Shown: positions 1 through 9,225, counted from the stretch's first letter. The stretch is DNA of 36,800 bases from Gammaproteobacteria bacterium (GCA_021773335.1 JAJFKG010000033.1:1-36800); one strand, 5' to 3'. Numbers and translations are program-made. Notes: a model not told the origin generated them from the sequence alone.

Positions 1-28
1 ACGTTGCTGCGCCACTTATCCGGGCTAC
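1..28 (-). repeat. REP-like palindrome, type A, cut by window edge
   Basis: Read on the minus strand this begins GTAGCCCGGATAAG and matches the type A repeats at 17059, 17117, 17235, 17293 and 27250. Only one arm plus the loop is inside the window; the closing CATCCGGG arm would lie to the left. A GTAG tetranucleotide next to an imperfect palindrome is the layout of REP elements, known in enterobacteria and pseudomonads. From here to 239 I see no gene, only a G-rich tract at 145-159. Confidence 0.6.
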
Positions 29-239
29 CTCTGGGCTTGACCCAAAGACAGTAGTCTACAGGATTGCATATAACCAATTTATAGGCGGTATCTTCTATGA
101 TCTCTGTAAGCTTTGCACCAGTTTTTATGGGGAACGATATGTCTGGGGTGGGGGGGTGGTAATATCAATTCGTTTGCGGTGATGGCGCAGCGAGGTGAAT
201 AACGGAGAGATAGTTCAAAACCCGAAGTTTTAAAGCGCT

Positions 240-273
240 AAAAAGAAAAGGCCCGTTGCTAACAACAGGCCCT
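240..273 (-). terminator. Second of two tandem terminators for the histone-like gene
   Basis: On the minus strand, the stem AGGGCCTGTTG / CAACGGGCCT (one mismatch, TTAG loop) is followed by a T-rich tract (complement of 240-248). It lies just beyond the first hairpin at 281-314, giving a double terminator after the histone-like gene. Confidence 0.65.
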
Positions 274-280
274 TCCCGAC

Positions 281-314
281 AAAAAAAAGCTCGAAATTAT
301 TTTTTCTTTCGAGC
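281..314 (-). terminator. Rho-independent terminator of the histone-like gene
   Basis: An 8-bp perfect stem, GCTCGAAA / TTTCGAGC (289-296 and 307-314), is followed on the minus strand by eight T (281-288). The loop contains the TAA stop codon of the histone-like gene (297-299), so the 3' arm and U-tract start right after translation ends. Confidence 0.8.
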
Positions 315-671
315 TGTTCTTCTTTTCGTCGTTCTACGTTTAGCAGTCGTACGCTTTTTAGCAGCAGGGCGACGTTTAGCAGCCGTGCGCTTCTTAGCGG
401 TAGAACGCTTCTTAGCGGTAGAACGCTTCTTAGCGGTAGAACGCTTCTTAGCGGTAGAACGCTTCTTAGCGGTAGAACGCTTCTTAGCGGTAGAACGCTT
501 TTTAGCGGTAGAACGCTTTTTAGCGGTAGAACGCTTCTTAGCGATCGTACGCTTTTTAGCGGTCGTACGCTTTTTAGCGGTCGTACGCCTTTTGGCGGTG
601 GTACGTTTTTTAGCAGTGGAACGCTTCTTAGCGGTTGTCTTCCTTGCTGCTTTCTTTGCTGTCTTTGGCAT
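297..671 (-). CDS. Histone H1-like lysine/arginine-rich DNA-binding protein
   Basis: The 124-aa product is almost entirely Lys, Arg, Thr, Ala and Ser and is built from about 17 hexapeptide units of the type (R/S)TAKKR. Eight consecutive identical RSTAKK units lie near the middle. This composition is that of bacterial histone H1-like proteins (the H1 C-terminal tail/AlgP/Hc-like group), which bind and compact DNA by charge. The N-terminus MPKTAKKAARK is typical. The start has a good ribosome site (AGGAG, 7 nt upstream on the minus strand) and two terminators follow. At the DNA level the repeats form an 18-bp tandem array, so copy number may vary between strains. The open frame on the opposite strand is a by-product of the repeat. 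The family call is firm; the regulatory role is not known from the sequence. Confidence 0.85.
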   Translation of the reverse strand: MPKTAKKAARKTTAKKRSTAKKRTTAKRRTTAKKRTTAKKRTIAKKRSTAKKRSTAKKRSTAKKRSTAKKRSTAKKRSTAKKRSTAKKRSTAKKRTAAKRRPAAKKRTTAKRRTTKRRTARKKK

Positions 672-1226
672 AGCTATACTCCTAGACTTCCTCTCTCTCC
701 TATTAAAGGCAACTTGCCAAACCTAATGCGTCTATTAAATAAGGGTGAGCATTTGCTCGGGACTACCTATTAATACCACACTCAGTTTTTCAGTTATCTC
801 TAATCTCCTAATAGAACTTCCAACATGCATGATAGCAGCTTGATTGTACAGCGAAATTATTTTAATTCCAACACTTTAGATTAAAAAAATAATTAAAATG
901 CATGTTTATCTAAAGTTTTTTCGCTACCAACACAAAATAACTTCGCAAATTGTCATGTAGCAGAATTATTTTGTGTTGGTGTGCTATCGAATTAGTGTGT
1001 TTTAAACTGTAAATCATATAAAACTGTTTAAAACACATCCAATCTATGATCAAGTATATGAAAACTTTTAAAAAACGCAAAATTTCGCTTTAAATATTTT
1101 TAAGTTTTGTTTTTTACGTAGTGATGTTTGCAGGTTTATGCGTAAAAGTTTCAAAATTGCAGTGCGTGATTCGATTTTTTGAATGATTTTTATAAATTTG
1201 TTGGTGTGAAATCTGTTTCGCGCATT
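672..1226. other. AT-rich intergenic region with three perfect inverted repeats
   Basis: No convincing gene is seen here. The 5' end holds the histone-like gene's upstream region, including the 12-bp palindrome GAGCATTTGCTC near 743-754. Further along there are three successive perfect inverted repeats: ACTTTAGAT (873-881 / 908-916), ACCAACACAAAATAA (926-940 / 966-980) and TGTGTTTTAAAC (996-1007 / 1026-1037). The remainder to 1226 is T/A-rich and follows the end of glpD; no clear U-tract terminator for glpD was found. Confidence 0.6.
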
Positions 1227-2735
1227 TTACGACGAAGAAAAACGCGCGTTGAGCAAGGTAATAGTGCTTTGCGGGCAGTGTAAACCGAGTTTGCTGCGAC
1301 GCCACAAGATATCGTGGCTTGAGCGTGCCCACTCATACTTTATCATGTAGTCTATTTCGTTTTGATAAAGCGTCCCACCGCAATCTGAACCCAAATCAGA
1401 GAGCTTGTTGCAATTTTTTAAGAGGATATACGCGCGTGTGCCGTAAGAACGCGCATAACGCGTTGCTAACGGCTTTGGCAACCATGGATAATCAAGCAAG
1501 AATTTTTGTAAAAACGCGTTAAAATCGTGATTTGGCATGTCTCCTCCGGGTAATGCACTTGTTTTCGTCCATGGCGCAGTGCAATGTGGGAATAAATGCT
1601 GAATCTTCTGCAAAACTTGTTCAGCAAGTTTACGATACGTTGTGATCTTACCGCCAAAAACAGATAACAAAGGTGCGTGATGTTGGGTTTCATGCAAATC
1701 TAGAGAATAATCACGTGTGATCGTTGCGGGATTATTGGAATCACTCTGTTGCAATGGACGCACGCCAGAAAAACTCCAAACAATGTCTTGAGCGTCGATT
1801 TTATGGCGAAAATAATTGTTAATTGTGGTACAAAGGTAATCAACTTCGTTAGTTTCGATGCTAACAGCACAGGGATCCCCGCTATAAGGCACATCGGTTG
1901 TACCCACCAAGGTGTAATTTTCTTCGTAGGGAATGGCGAATATCACGCGCTGATCGGCGTTTTGCAAAATGTAGGCATGCTTACCCTCATAAAGGCGCGG
2001 CACGACGATATGACTACCCTTTACTAAGCTAATTTGCTGCGGGCTGCTTAAGCCGACAATCTCATTAATAATGTTATTTACCCATGGGCCAGCTGCGTTA
2101 ATTAGTAGGCGTGCATAAACTTTCTGGCTGCGCTCGGGATGCCGTATATCTTGTAGATCCACTTCCCAGTAATCGCTATGCGCGCGTGCATGGCTAACAC
2201 GTGTGCGCGTCATTATCGCAGCGCCATTTTCACTGGCTTGCTGCGCATTTAATACGACTAAACGGGCATCATCGACCCAGCAATCAGCATAACTAAAGCC
2301 ACGTTCATATTGCTCATCAAGAATATTGGCATAGGGATTCTCCGTGAACTTAAGCGCGGTTGATGCCGCTAATGTTTGGCGCTTGGCGAGGTGATCATAG
2401 AGGAATAAACCCAGGCGAATCATCCAAAATGGGCGCCGAGATTGATGGTACGGCATAATAAACTCTTGCGGTCGGATGATGTGAGGAGCTTTTTTGAGCA
2501 AAACTTCGCGTTCATTGAGCGATTCGCGCACCAAACGAAATTCGTATTGTTCTAAATAACGTAAACCACCATGAATTAACTTGCTGCTAGCGGATGAGGT
2601 TGCACTGGCTAAATCGTCTTGTTCACATAAGCAAACTGACAAACCGCGTCCCTGCGCGTCATTGGCAATACCAACACCATTAATCCCACCACCTATTACC
2701 AAAACGTCATGCATCGGAGAGTCATTAATGTCCAT
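1227..2735 (-). CDS. glpD: Aerobic glycerol-3-phosphate dehydrogenase
   Basis: The 502-aa FAD-dependent, membrane-associated enzyme oxidises sn-glycerol-3-phosphate to dihydroxyacetone phosphate and passes electrons to quinone. An N-terminal dinucleotide-binding motif VIGGGINGVG lies at residues 13-22, followed by the family segment around SSKLIHGGLRYLE. Further conserved blocks include LINAAGPWVN, VGTTDVPY and SVFGGKITTYRKLAE, then a C-terminal DAO-type domain. The length matches the family (about 500). The start is preceded on the minus strand by AGGAT. Met8 is an alternative, but the upstream start is better placed for the ribosome site. It is divergent from glpK across a 97-bp gap, so the pair probably shares a control region. 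No glycerol facilitator or G3P transporter gene is present nearby. Confidence 0.95.
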   Translation of the reverse strand: MDINDSPMHDVLVIGGGINGVGIANDAQGRGLSVCLCEQDDLASATSSASSKLIHGGLRYLEQYEFRLVRESLNEREVLLKKAPHIIRPQEFIMPYHQSRRPFWMIRLGLFLYDHLAKRQTLAASTALKFTENPYANILDEQYERGFSYADCWVDDARLVVLNAQQASENGAAIMTRTRVSHARAHSDYWEVDLQDIRHPERSQKVYARLLINAAGPWVNNIINEIVGLSSPQQISLVKGSHIVVPRLYEGKHAYILQNADQRVIFAIPYEENYTLVGTTDVPYSGDPCAVSIETNEVDYLCTTINNYFRHKIDAQDIVWSFSGVRPLQQSDSNNPATITRDYSLDLHETQHHAPLLSVFGGKITTYRKLAEQVLQKIQHLFPHCTAPWTKTSALPGGDMPNHDFNAFLQKFLLDYPWLPKPLATRYARSYGTRAYILLKNCNKLSDLGSDCGGTLYQNEIDYMIKYEWARSSHDILWRRSKLGLHCPQSTITLLNARFSSS

Positions 2736-2832
2736 ATAATATCCTAATCAACTGTCAGTAGATCTTACCGCAGGAATCCTTTATGTTAGCTTTGCTTCGC
2801 CCAATTTTAGAGACTAACCTCAGGAAGTTTAA

Positions 2833-4323
2833 ATGAAAAATTACATTCTTGCTATCGATCAAGGAACGACAAGCACACGCGCGATTGTATTTGATGCCAA
2901 AGGCTTATCTGTTGGCCACGATCAAGTTGCGTTACAACAGTATTTCCCAGATGATGGCTGGGTTGAACATGATGCCGAAGAAATATGGCAAGCGACGCTC
3001 TCCACCTGCCGTGGCGCACTTAGCAATAGCCATATTGACGCTACTCAGATCGCTGGTATTGGCATATCAAATCAACGTGAAACGACAATTATTTGGGATC
3101 GCAAGACGGGTAAGCCTATGCATAAAGCTATCGTGTGGCAAGACCGGCGCACAGCAGATGCTTGCCAACAATTTATTGCTGATGGTTTAGAGCCTATGGT
3201 GCGTGCGAAAACGGGTTTACTCTTAGATCCCTATTTTTCTGCGACAAAAATCGCTTGGCTTCTTGATAATATCCACGGTGCGCGTGTCAAAGCAGAAGCG
3301 GGTGAGCTTGCGTTTGGTACGGTTGATAGTTTTCTCATATGGCGTTTAACTGCAGGAAAATCACATTTTACCGATGCAACCAATGCGTCACGTACCTTGT
3401 TATTTAATATTCATACGCAGCAATGGGATGCTGAATTATTAGAAACCTTCAATATCCCGATTGCATTACTGCCTGAGGTAAAAGATTGTAGTGATGACTT
3501 TGGCCTTACACAGCCATCACATTTTGACGCACCGATTCCTATTTATGGTGTCGCGGGTGACCAGCAAGCAGCGACGTTTGGGCAAAGTTGTTTTAAACCA
3601 GGCATGGTTAAAAGTACTTATGGTACGGGTTGTTTTATTTTGATGAATACTGGCGCACAGGTTGTCGATTCAGCGAATCGTTTATTATCGACTGTGGCGT
3701 ATCGTTTGGGTGGCAAAGTCACTTATGGGTTGGAAGGTAGCATCTTTGTTGCTGGCGCAGCAGTTCAATGGTTACGCGATACGGTGCGCCTGATAAGTGA
3801 CCATAGTGAAGCCGAACGTTTGGCCATGACAGTCCCGGATAACGGTGGTGTGTATTTAGTGCCCGCTTTTACCGGATTGGGCGCACCATACTGGGATCCA
3901 TTAGCGCGTGGTGCGATTTTAGGGTTGACGCGTGATAGTGGAGTAGCGCATATTGTGCGGGCGGCTTTAGAAGCCGTTTGTTATCAAACCAAGGACCTGA
4001 TGGATGCCATGGTCGCTGACGGAGCTAGCAAACCAGCTACTCTGCGTGTCGATGGTGGTATGGTCACCAACGATTGGTTAGTGCAATTTTTAGCGGATAT
4101 CTTAGACGTCGCTGTCGAGCGCACCCAACTTCATGAAATTAGTGCCTTGGGTGTGGCTTATCTCGCTGGACTACGCGCAGGTGTCTTCGCTTCACTAACT
4201 GATATCGAAAATTTATGGCAACGACAAGGATGTTTTGCAGCAAAAATGGATGCGCAAACGCGCGCACATCTGTATGCAGGGTGGTGTGAAGCGGTGCAGC
4301 GCATAACAACGGTAGAACAATAG
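2833..4323 (+). CDS. glpK: Glycerol kinase
   Basis: The 496-aa FGGY-family kinase converts glycerol and ATP to sn-glycerol-3-phosphate, the substrate of the divergent glpD product. The N-terminal phosphate-binding segment DQGTTSTR is at residues 9-16. Conserved [35 protein letters not shown] and the C-terminal [10 protein letters not shown] block are all visible. The length is that of the family (about 500). A ribosome site, AGGAAG, precedes the ATG. The gap to the downstream OmpA-family gene is only 17 bp, so the two may be cotranscribed although they are functionally unrelated. Confidence 0.96.
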   Translation: MKNYILAIDQGTTSTRAIVFDAKGLSVGHDQVALQQYFPDDGWVEHDAEEIWQATLSTCRGALSNSHIDATQIAGIGISNQRETTIIWDRKTGKPMHKAIVWQDRRTADACQQFIADGLEPMVRAKTGLLLDPYFSATKIAWLLDNIHGARVKAEAGELAFGTVDSFLIWRLTAGKSHFTDATNASRTLLFNIHTQQWDAELLETFNIPIALLPEVKDCSDDFGLTQPSHFDAPIPIYGVAGDQQAATFGQSCFKPGMVKSTYGTGCFILMNTGAQVVDSANRLLSTVAYRLGGKVTYGLEGSIFVAGAAVQWLRDTVRLISDHSEAERLAMTVPDNGGVYLVPAFTGLGAPYWDPLARGAILGLTRDSGVAHIVRAALEAVCYQTKDLMDAMVADGASKPATLRVDGGMVTNDWLVQFLADILDVAVERTQLHEISALGVAYLAGLRAGVFASLTDIENLWQRQGCFAAKMDAQTRAHLYAGWCEAVQRITTVEQ

Positions 4324-4340
4324 ATAAAGGTACTTACACA

Positions 4341-5369
4341 ATGAAAAAGAAGGTTATTTCTCGCAGTGCATTAACTCTGAGTGCATTAAGTTTGGCAACG
4401 CTGGTTGCAATATCGCCTAATACGATGGCAGCATCACATGCGGCGTCGAGCAATAAGACGAAAGAGGGTGATATGATGCCGATGTGGAATCGTGCAGGCA
4501 CCTTTGTTGTAACCCCTTATGTTGGCGGAATGGTATTTGCTGGCAAGCGCGAGTTGAATGATGTGGCCATGCCTGCAGTCGGCTTAGGCTATAATTTTAC
4601 GCCACATTGGGGTGCGGAATTTTATGTCGGTGGTTTTAATACCGATAGCAATGGTTCCTTGAAAGAAGATGTTAATGGCCAAATCTACACATTTAACGGA
4701 CGTTATACCTTTTTCCCTGAGAAAAAGCTGCAGCCTTACTTGTTGGCTGGTGCGGGTTTAACCCATATCTCACCGAATGGTACAATTGACGCTGCACATC
4801 GTAATGGTAATGCCGATAGTGTTGATGCGGTTATTAACGGTGGTGCCGGCGTACAGTATTTTGTTGGTAAGTATGTTTCGCTACGCGTCGATGCGCGTGA
4901 TGTGTATACACCACATGGTGGCAAGAATGATGGTTTATTTAATTTAGGTGTTAACTTTTACCTTGGTGGCTCAGGTCATGCTACGAAATCAGGTTTGCCC
5001 GGCGGCATGCAGGCGTGTCTGGGCAAACAAGCTGATGTACATTTCCCGAATGATTCTGCTGTTGTGAATCCAAAAGATAAAACACAAATCGCGCATGTTG
5101 CTAAGTGCATGAATACTTACCCAACCCTGCGTGCCAAAATAGGTGGTCACACCAGTAGTACTGGCACGCCGATCTATAATATGGCGCTGTCAAAACGTCG
5201 AGCCTATGCGGTCAAGAGTGAGTTAGTTAAAGATTATGGTGTCTCTAGCTCGCGTTTGAGTACCAAGGGTTTTGGTTTGCAATCACCACTTGCGAGTAAT
5301 AAATCTGAATCTGGGCGTGCGCAGAATCGTCGCGTTGAGACGATTATTCTGACGGCGCCTCAGCAATAA
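4341..5369 (+). CDS. OmpA-family outer-membrane protein
   Basis: The 342-aa protein has an N-terminal signal peptide (basic MKKK, hydrophobic core, probable cleavage after ...NTMA near residue 30). A beta-barrel-like domain with alternating aromatic/Gly strands covers about residues 55-215. A C-terminal OmpA-like peptidoglycan-binding domain occupies about 225-340. The C-terminal domain keeps the NxxLSxRRAxxV helix motif and the terminal GRAQNRRVE. However, the segment that usually reads GHTD (the Asp contacts diaminopimelate in OmpA) reads GHTSS here. Two Cys residues (ACLGKQ, AKCMN) could form a disulfide. The protein probably anchors the outer membrane to the cell wall. It follows glpK closely and is followed by a repeat cluster. 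Confidence 0.88.
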   Translation: MKKKVISRSALTLSALSLATLVAISPNTMAASHAASSNKTKEGDMMPMWNRAGTFVVTPYVGGMVFAGKRELNDVAMPAVGLGYNFTPHWGAEFYVGGFNTDSNGSLKEDVNGQIYTFNGRYTFFPEKKLQPYLLAGAGLTHISPNGTIDAAHRNGNADSVDAVINGGAGVQYFVGKYVSLRVDARDVYTPHGGKNDGLFNLGVNFYLGGSGHATKSGLPGGMQACLGKQADVHFPNDSAVVNPKDKTQIAHVAKCMNTYPTLRAKIGGHTSSTGTPIYNMALSKRRAYAVKSELVKDYGVSSSRLSTKGFGLQSPLASNKSESGRAQNRRVETIILTAPQQ

Positions 5370-5383
5370 GTTGCGGCCATCCC

Positions 5384-5571
5384 GTAGCCCGGATAAGTTT
5401 GGACCTCGTCCTACCCCTCCAGGGGTGGGATGGTTATAACACGGGCGGGACCTCGTCCTACCCCTCCAGGGGTGGGATGGTTATAAACGGGCGCTCCAGC
5501 GCCCGACGATTAAAGGAATGGACGCCAGAGCGTCCATGAGGATAAGGTCCCGCCGCTGGAGCGACGGGACC
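5384..5571. repeat. Cluster of palindromic repeats downstream of ompA-like gene
   Basis: The cluster begins with half of a type A REP-like element (GTAGCCCGGATAAG at 5384-5397). Two near-identical 38-bp direct copies (5401-5438 and 5448-5485) follow, each containing CCCCTCCAGGGG. Next are three separate stem-loops: CGGGCGC/GCGCCCG (5488-5505), TGGACGC/GCGTCCA (5519-5536) and GGTCCCG/CGGGACC with an inner CGC/GCG (5546-5571). There is no T-tract, so these are repeats rather than simple terminators, though they could stabilise or end the upstream mRNA. Confidence 0.75.
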
Positions 5572-5596
5572 AGTCCATCTTCTCAGGAATACAACA

Positions 5597-6635
5597 ATGA
5601 AAGAAATAGATTGGCATTTATTCTTTAATACACTCAACAGTGAAAATTTACCCATTCGCAAAATCTAAGTAGGCGATTCTCAAGTAAAATTGGTATTGCC
5701 CAAAGCAGCGGCAGAAGCTTTCGCGGAGAAATTGCCACAGGCATTAGCTTCCCAAAGCTGACGTAGAAAAACAGTTAGCTCGTTTGCGTGAAACGCAAGA
5801 AGCCAAACCTATTTCTAGCATGTTAGTTGGGCTAAATGGTGATAATGGTAGTGGAGCAAGCTATGATGTTGCTCTGTTCAACAGTCTATCAAAAGCAAGT
5901 GGTGCACCATTTTTTGATATTTCTCAAGCTGCTGGTGCGGCAGGTTTCTCGACGCTATTATCTGAAACAGCACAAAGCTTAGCTAAGCCTCGTCGGGATA
6001 TAGCATTTGTTACCCAAATAACGGGTAGTGGATTGTTATATCGTATCCCTATCTCTGGGCAAAAGAGCGTTGTGGTTGGTGTTGCAGGCTACGAATGGTT
6101 GGTTAGCGTCGGTGATCCCAAGTCACTGCCAGAAGAAACAATTATTGAAGTGGTAAAACGCAGCTTAGCAAGTGCGCATACTACCATGGCTGATGAAAAA
6201 GTGGATAACCACAGTAAAGTGGCCCGACTAAAACAAATCCAGCAGACGATGCTAAATTTGCAATCAAAACTGTCTGCGGCTCAAACAGTCGAGGGTGATT
6301 TTATCCATAGTTCTTTAGCCACAGTGCAACAGTATATTGAGGCTGCACTGTCATCAAGCGTTAGCGGTACACGCAAGAGTCAAGAAAGTTTGGCGCGGCA
6401 TGCGACTGGGCTTGTTCGGGTGCAAACACATCGTGGCATTGAATATTTTCCGGCGTCACCGCGAGTGCAACTGCCTGCTGCTGATGATGCAGTTGTAGCT
6501 TTCTCTTCCTCATCATCACCATCGTCTCATTCCAGCGCAGCTTTGATTGGCTCTCTTGGTGCATTGCCTGCACCTAAGGCAACTGAGTCTGTGCCTACAC
6601 CCCAGACATCATCGTCAGCACCCAGCCTGCTTTAA
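5597..6635 (+). pseudogene. Broken gene of unknown function (stop plus frameshift)
   Basis: A good start at 5597 (ribosome site AGGAA at 5585-5589) opens a frame that hits TAA at 5666-5668 after 23 codons. It continues in the same frame to TGA at 5759. The coding signal then shifts frame and runs open from about 5754 to 6635. Joining the pieces gives about 345 codons with continuous character. The longest intact part could only start at TTG 5784. It shows no recognised domain. Its middle has a hydrophobic GVAGYEWLVSVG stretch and a helical Lys/Gln-rich region; the C-terminus is low-complexity Ser/Ala/Pro. A sequencing or assembly error could explain the frameshift, but two lesions favour decay. 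No function can be assigned. Confidence 0.65.
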
Positions 6636-6660
6636 TGAATGTGCTTGGGCTTTCCATCTG

Positions 6661-6698
6661 CCAATAAAAAGCCCCGCTTAAGCGGGGCTTTTTATTGG
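6661..6698. terminator. Bidirectional terminator, 38-bp perfect palindrome
   Basis: CCAATAAAAAGCCCCGCTT followed by its exact reverse complement. A GC-rich core stem is flanked by A5/T5 tracts, so it works in both directions: for gltA (minus) and for the decayed gene (plus). It abuts the gltA stop codon, which starts at 6699. Confidence 0.92.
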
Positions 6699-7994
6699 TT
6701 ACTTACGCTTATCAATTGGCACAAAGTCCCGCGTATCTGCACCCGTATACAATTGACGTGGGCGACCGATGCGTTGTGCTTCATCACTGATCATTTCGAT
6801 CCAATGCGAAATCCAACCGGACGTACGCGCCAGCGCGAAAATCACGGTGAACATGGTACTTGGAATACCGATAGCGCTTAAAGTAATGCCGGAATAAAAA
6901 TCAACGTTGGGATAGAGTTTCTTCTCCACAAAATATTCGTCTTCTAAGGCGATTTTTTCGAGTTTTAACGCGATCTTAAATAAAGGATTATCATGCGCGC
7001 CGACAGCTTCTAAAACTTCGTGACAAGTGTCACGCATGACTTTGGCACGCGGATCATAGTTCTTATAAACGCGATGACCAAAACCCATTAAACGGAAAGG
7101 ATCATCACGATCCTTCGCGCGTTTAATGTATTCACCGATGCGATCAACATCGCCGATTTCTTCCAACATATTGAGTGCTGCTTCATTGGCGCCACCATGT
7201 GCAGGGCCCCACAATGCAGCAATTCCCGCAGAAATACATGCAAATGGATTAGCACCGGTGGAGCCAGCCAAGCGCACGGTCGAGGTTGACGCATTTTGTT
7301 CGTGATCGGCATGTAGCATGAATATGCGATCCATCGCACGTACTAGTACGGGATCAGGCTTACTGTCTTCACTGGGAATTTGGAACATCATATTCAAGAA
7401 ATTTTCCGCGTAACTCATTTCGTTACGTGGGAACACAAATGGCTGGCCGACAGAGTATTTGTAACACATCGCGGCCAGCGTCGGCATTTTTGCAATCAGA
7501 CGATAGGCTGACATCATGCGGTGTTCAGGAATACTGATATCGAGTGAATCATGATAGAAAGCCGACAGGGCACCAACCACACCCATCATGACTGCCATAG
7601 GATGGGCATCACGACGGAAGCCATTCAAGAAGTGGCTCATTTGCTCATGTACCATGGTGTGCATGGTAATGTTATTCGTGAATGCTTGTTTTTGTGTTTT
7701 GTTAGGTAACTCGCCATTGAGTAGTAAATAGCAAACTTCTAAGTAATCGGCCTTTTCTGCCAATTGTTCGATAGGGTAGCCGCGATATAACAAAACGCCT
7801 TTGCCGCCATCGATAAAGGTAATCTTAGATTCACACGAAGCCGTTGAGACAAAGCCGGGATCGAAAGTAAAAACACCATTTTTGCCGACTTGATTAACAT
7901 CGATAACGTCTGGACCAAGTGTGCCAGAACGAACGGGTAATTCAATTGATTGCTTACTGCCCATTAATTTGAGTTGTGCTTTTGGGTCAGCCAT
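6699..7994 (-). CDS. gltA: Citrate synthase
   Basis: The 431-aa type II (hexameric, NADH-sensitive family) citrate synthase condenses oxaloacetate and acetyl-CoA in the first TCA step. The catalytic triad is visible: His in [10 protein letters not shown], His in [14 protein letters not shown] and Asp in PNVDFYSG. The N-terminal small beta domain (about residues 1-60) typical of Gram-negative type II enzymes is present. The length is close to the 427 aa of E. coli GltA. The start has a strong ribosome site, AAGGAG, 6 nt upstream on the minus strand. It lies near sdhCDAB-suc but on the opposite strand, with one oxidoreductase gene in between, and ends at a perfect bidirectional terminator. Confidence 0.97.
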   Translation of the reverse strand: MADPKAQLKLMGSKQSIELPVRSGTLGPDVIDVNQVGKNGVFTFDPGFVSTASCESKITFIDGGKGVLLYRGYPIEQLAEKADYLEVCYLLLNGELPNKTQKQAFTNNITMHTMVHEQMSHFLNGFRRDAHPMAVMMGVVGALSAFYHDSLDISIPEHRMMSAYRLIAKMPTLAAMCYKYSVGQPFVFPRNEMSYAENFLNMMFQIPSEDSKPDPVLVRAMDRIFMLHADHEQNASTSTVRLAGSTGANPFACISAGIAALWGPAHGGANEAALNMLEEIGDVDRIGEYIKRAKDRDDPFRLMGFGHRVYKNYDPRAKVMRDTCHEVLEAVGAHDNPLFKIALKLEKIALEDEYFVEKKLYPNVDFYSGITLSAIGIPSTMFTVIFALARTSGWISHWIEMISDEAQRIGRPRQLYTGADTRDFVPIDKRK

Positions 7995-8107
7995 GTAAAT
8001 CTCCTTGCTAATCTGATTATGCTGTGCAGTTTCTATACTAAATGCGCTTGGCGATGGTACCTGAGTTATTTAGATATTACAAAAGTCGGCAGCTGCTAGA
8101 AGAGACT

Positions 8108-9142
8108 TTAATCAACTTCCAATACAATTTTACCGTATTGGCTGCTTGACATCATACGCTCGTAGGCTAATTTGTACTCATTAAAAGGATAGGGGCCATC
8201 GATCGTGGGTTTGATTTTGTGTTTTTGAAAAAGCTCCAACATGGCTGCAAAGTCGGCGTTACTACCCATGGTAGTGCCCTGTAGGGTAATTTGCTTCCAA
8301 AACAACTTGCCGACATCTAGTTTAGAAGGGATGCCTTTCGTCATACCAAAAAAGACAATCCGTCCCCCGGGTTTGACGATCTTTATCAAGTCGTTGATGC
8401 CATCACCGCAGGCACTATCGACGATCAGATCAATTTGCTTGTTTGCGACTTTACTGTTGAGCAAAAGCTTGTTGAGTGTTTGCGGCCAGTCTTTGTCTTT
8501 ATAATTCACGCCGCCTTGCGCACCGGCATGACAAGCGCGGTCAATCTTGGCGGCGTCACCTGACGTGACATACACATTTGCGCCGGTTGCCACAGCCATT
8601 TGCAACATGAGTGAAGCGACGCCGCCACCAATACCAGTGAGTAATACATTTTGCCCACGTTGTAATTGGCCTTGAGTAAATAGCGCCCGATAGCCAGTTA
8701 AGCCGCCGAGTGGCGTTGCGGCAGCTTCGGCAAATGATAGGTAAGCGGGTTTTGTTAGGACATTTGCCGCAGGTACGGCGACAAATTGTGCTTGCGTGCC
8801 ATTATCAGGCAAGCCCAGAATACGATAATCATCACTTTGCACACGCGGGTTGTCGCCCCAGCCTAGGCCAGGGTTAATGATGACCTCTTTGCCTAGCCAT
8901 TGTTTACCTACATCACTACCGACTTGTTCAACAAAGCCGGCACCATCAGAACCGAGAATAATCGGCACTTTGATACTGGGATATAAGCCCTGAGTTATCC
9001 AAACGTCACGATGATTAAGGGCGCAGGCTTTAATTTGTACAATTACTTCGGTGGGCTTGGGCTGTGGTTTATCAACCTCTTTGCGACGCAATGCGTCAAA
9101 ATTCTTTGCTTCTTCAAAAACGATGGCTTGCATGGTGTTCAT
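8108..9142 (-). CDS. MDR-superfamily oxidoreductase (quinone-oxidoreductase/YogA-like)
   Basis: The 344-aa medium-chain dehydrogenase/reductase has a GroES-like N-terminal half (CALNHRDVW, GSDGAGFVEQVG) and a Rossmann half with the NAD(P) motif LLTGIGGGVAS. It ends in GGRIVFFGMTKG and a C-terminal GKIVLEVD. The four-Cys structural zinc cluster is absent, and the usual GHE catalytic-zinc motif is replaced by GSDGAG. A zinc-independent NADPH:quinone/enone reductase is therefore more likely than a true alcohol dehydrogenase. The substrate cannot be told. It sits upstream of gltA on the same strand with a 113-bp gap, and is divergent from sdhC. Met4 is an alternative start. Confidence 0.82.
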   Translation of the reverse strand: MNTMQAIVFEEAKNFDALRRKEVDKPQPKPTEVIVQIKACALNHRDVWITQGLYPSIKVPIILGSDGAGFVEQVGSDVGKQWLGKEVIINPGLGWGDNPRVQSDDYRILGLPDNGTQAQFVAVPAANVLTKPAYLSFAEAAATPLGGLTGYRALFTQGQLQRGQNVLLTGIGGGVASLMLQMAVATGANVYVTSGDAAKIDRACHAGAQGGVNYKDKDWPQTLNKLLLNSKVANKQIDLIVDSACGDGINDLIKIVKPGGRIVFFGMTKGIPSKLDVGKLFWKQITLQGTTMGSNADFAAMLELFQKHKIKPTIDGPYPFNEYKLAYERMMSSSQYGKIVLEVD

Positions 9143-9225
9143 GAGGTGCTCCTTGCTGAGTGGTGCTAGTGTAGCGAAAAACTAAAGGAGCAGGTAGCGA
9201 ATCACTACCTTTTACATATAACGGT

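Noticed and set aside
256..726. 156-codon plus-strand frame opposite the histone-like gene
   Set aside because: It is a translation of the same 18-bp repeat on the other strand (RFLAVE units). The histone-like frame has the proper composition, ribosome site and terminators.
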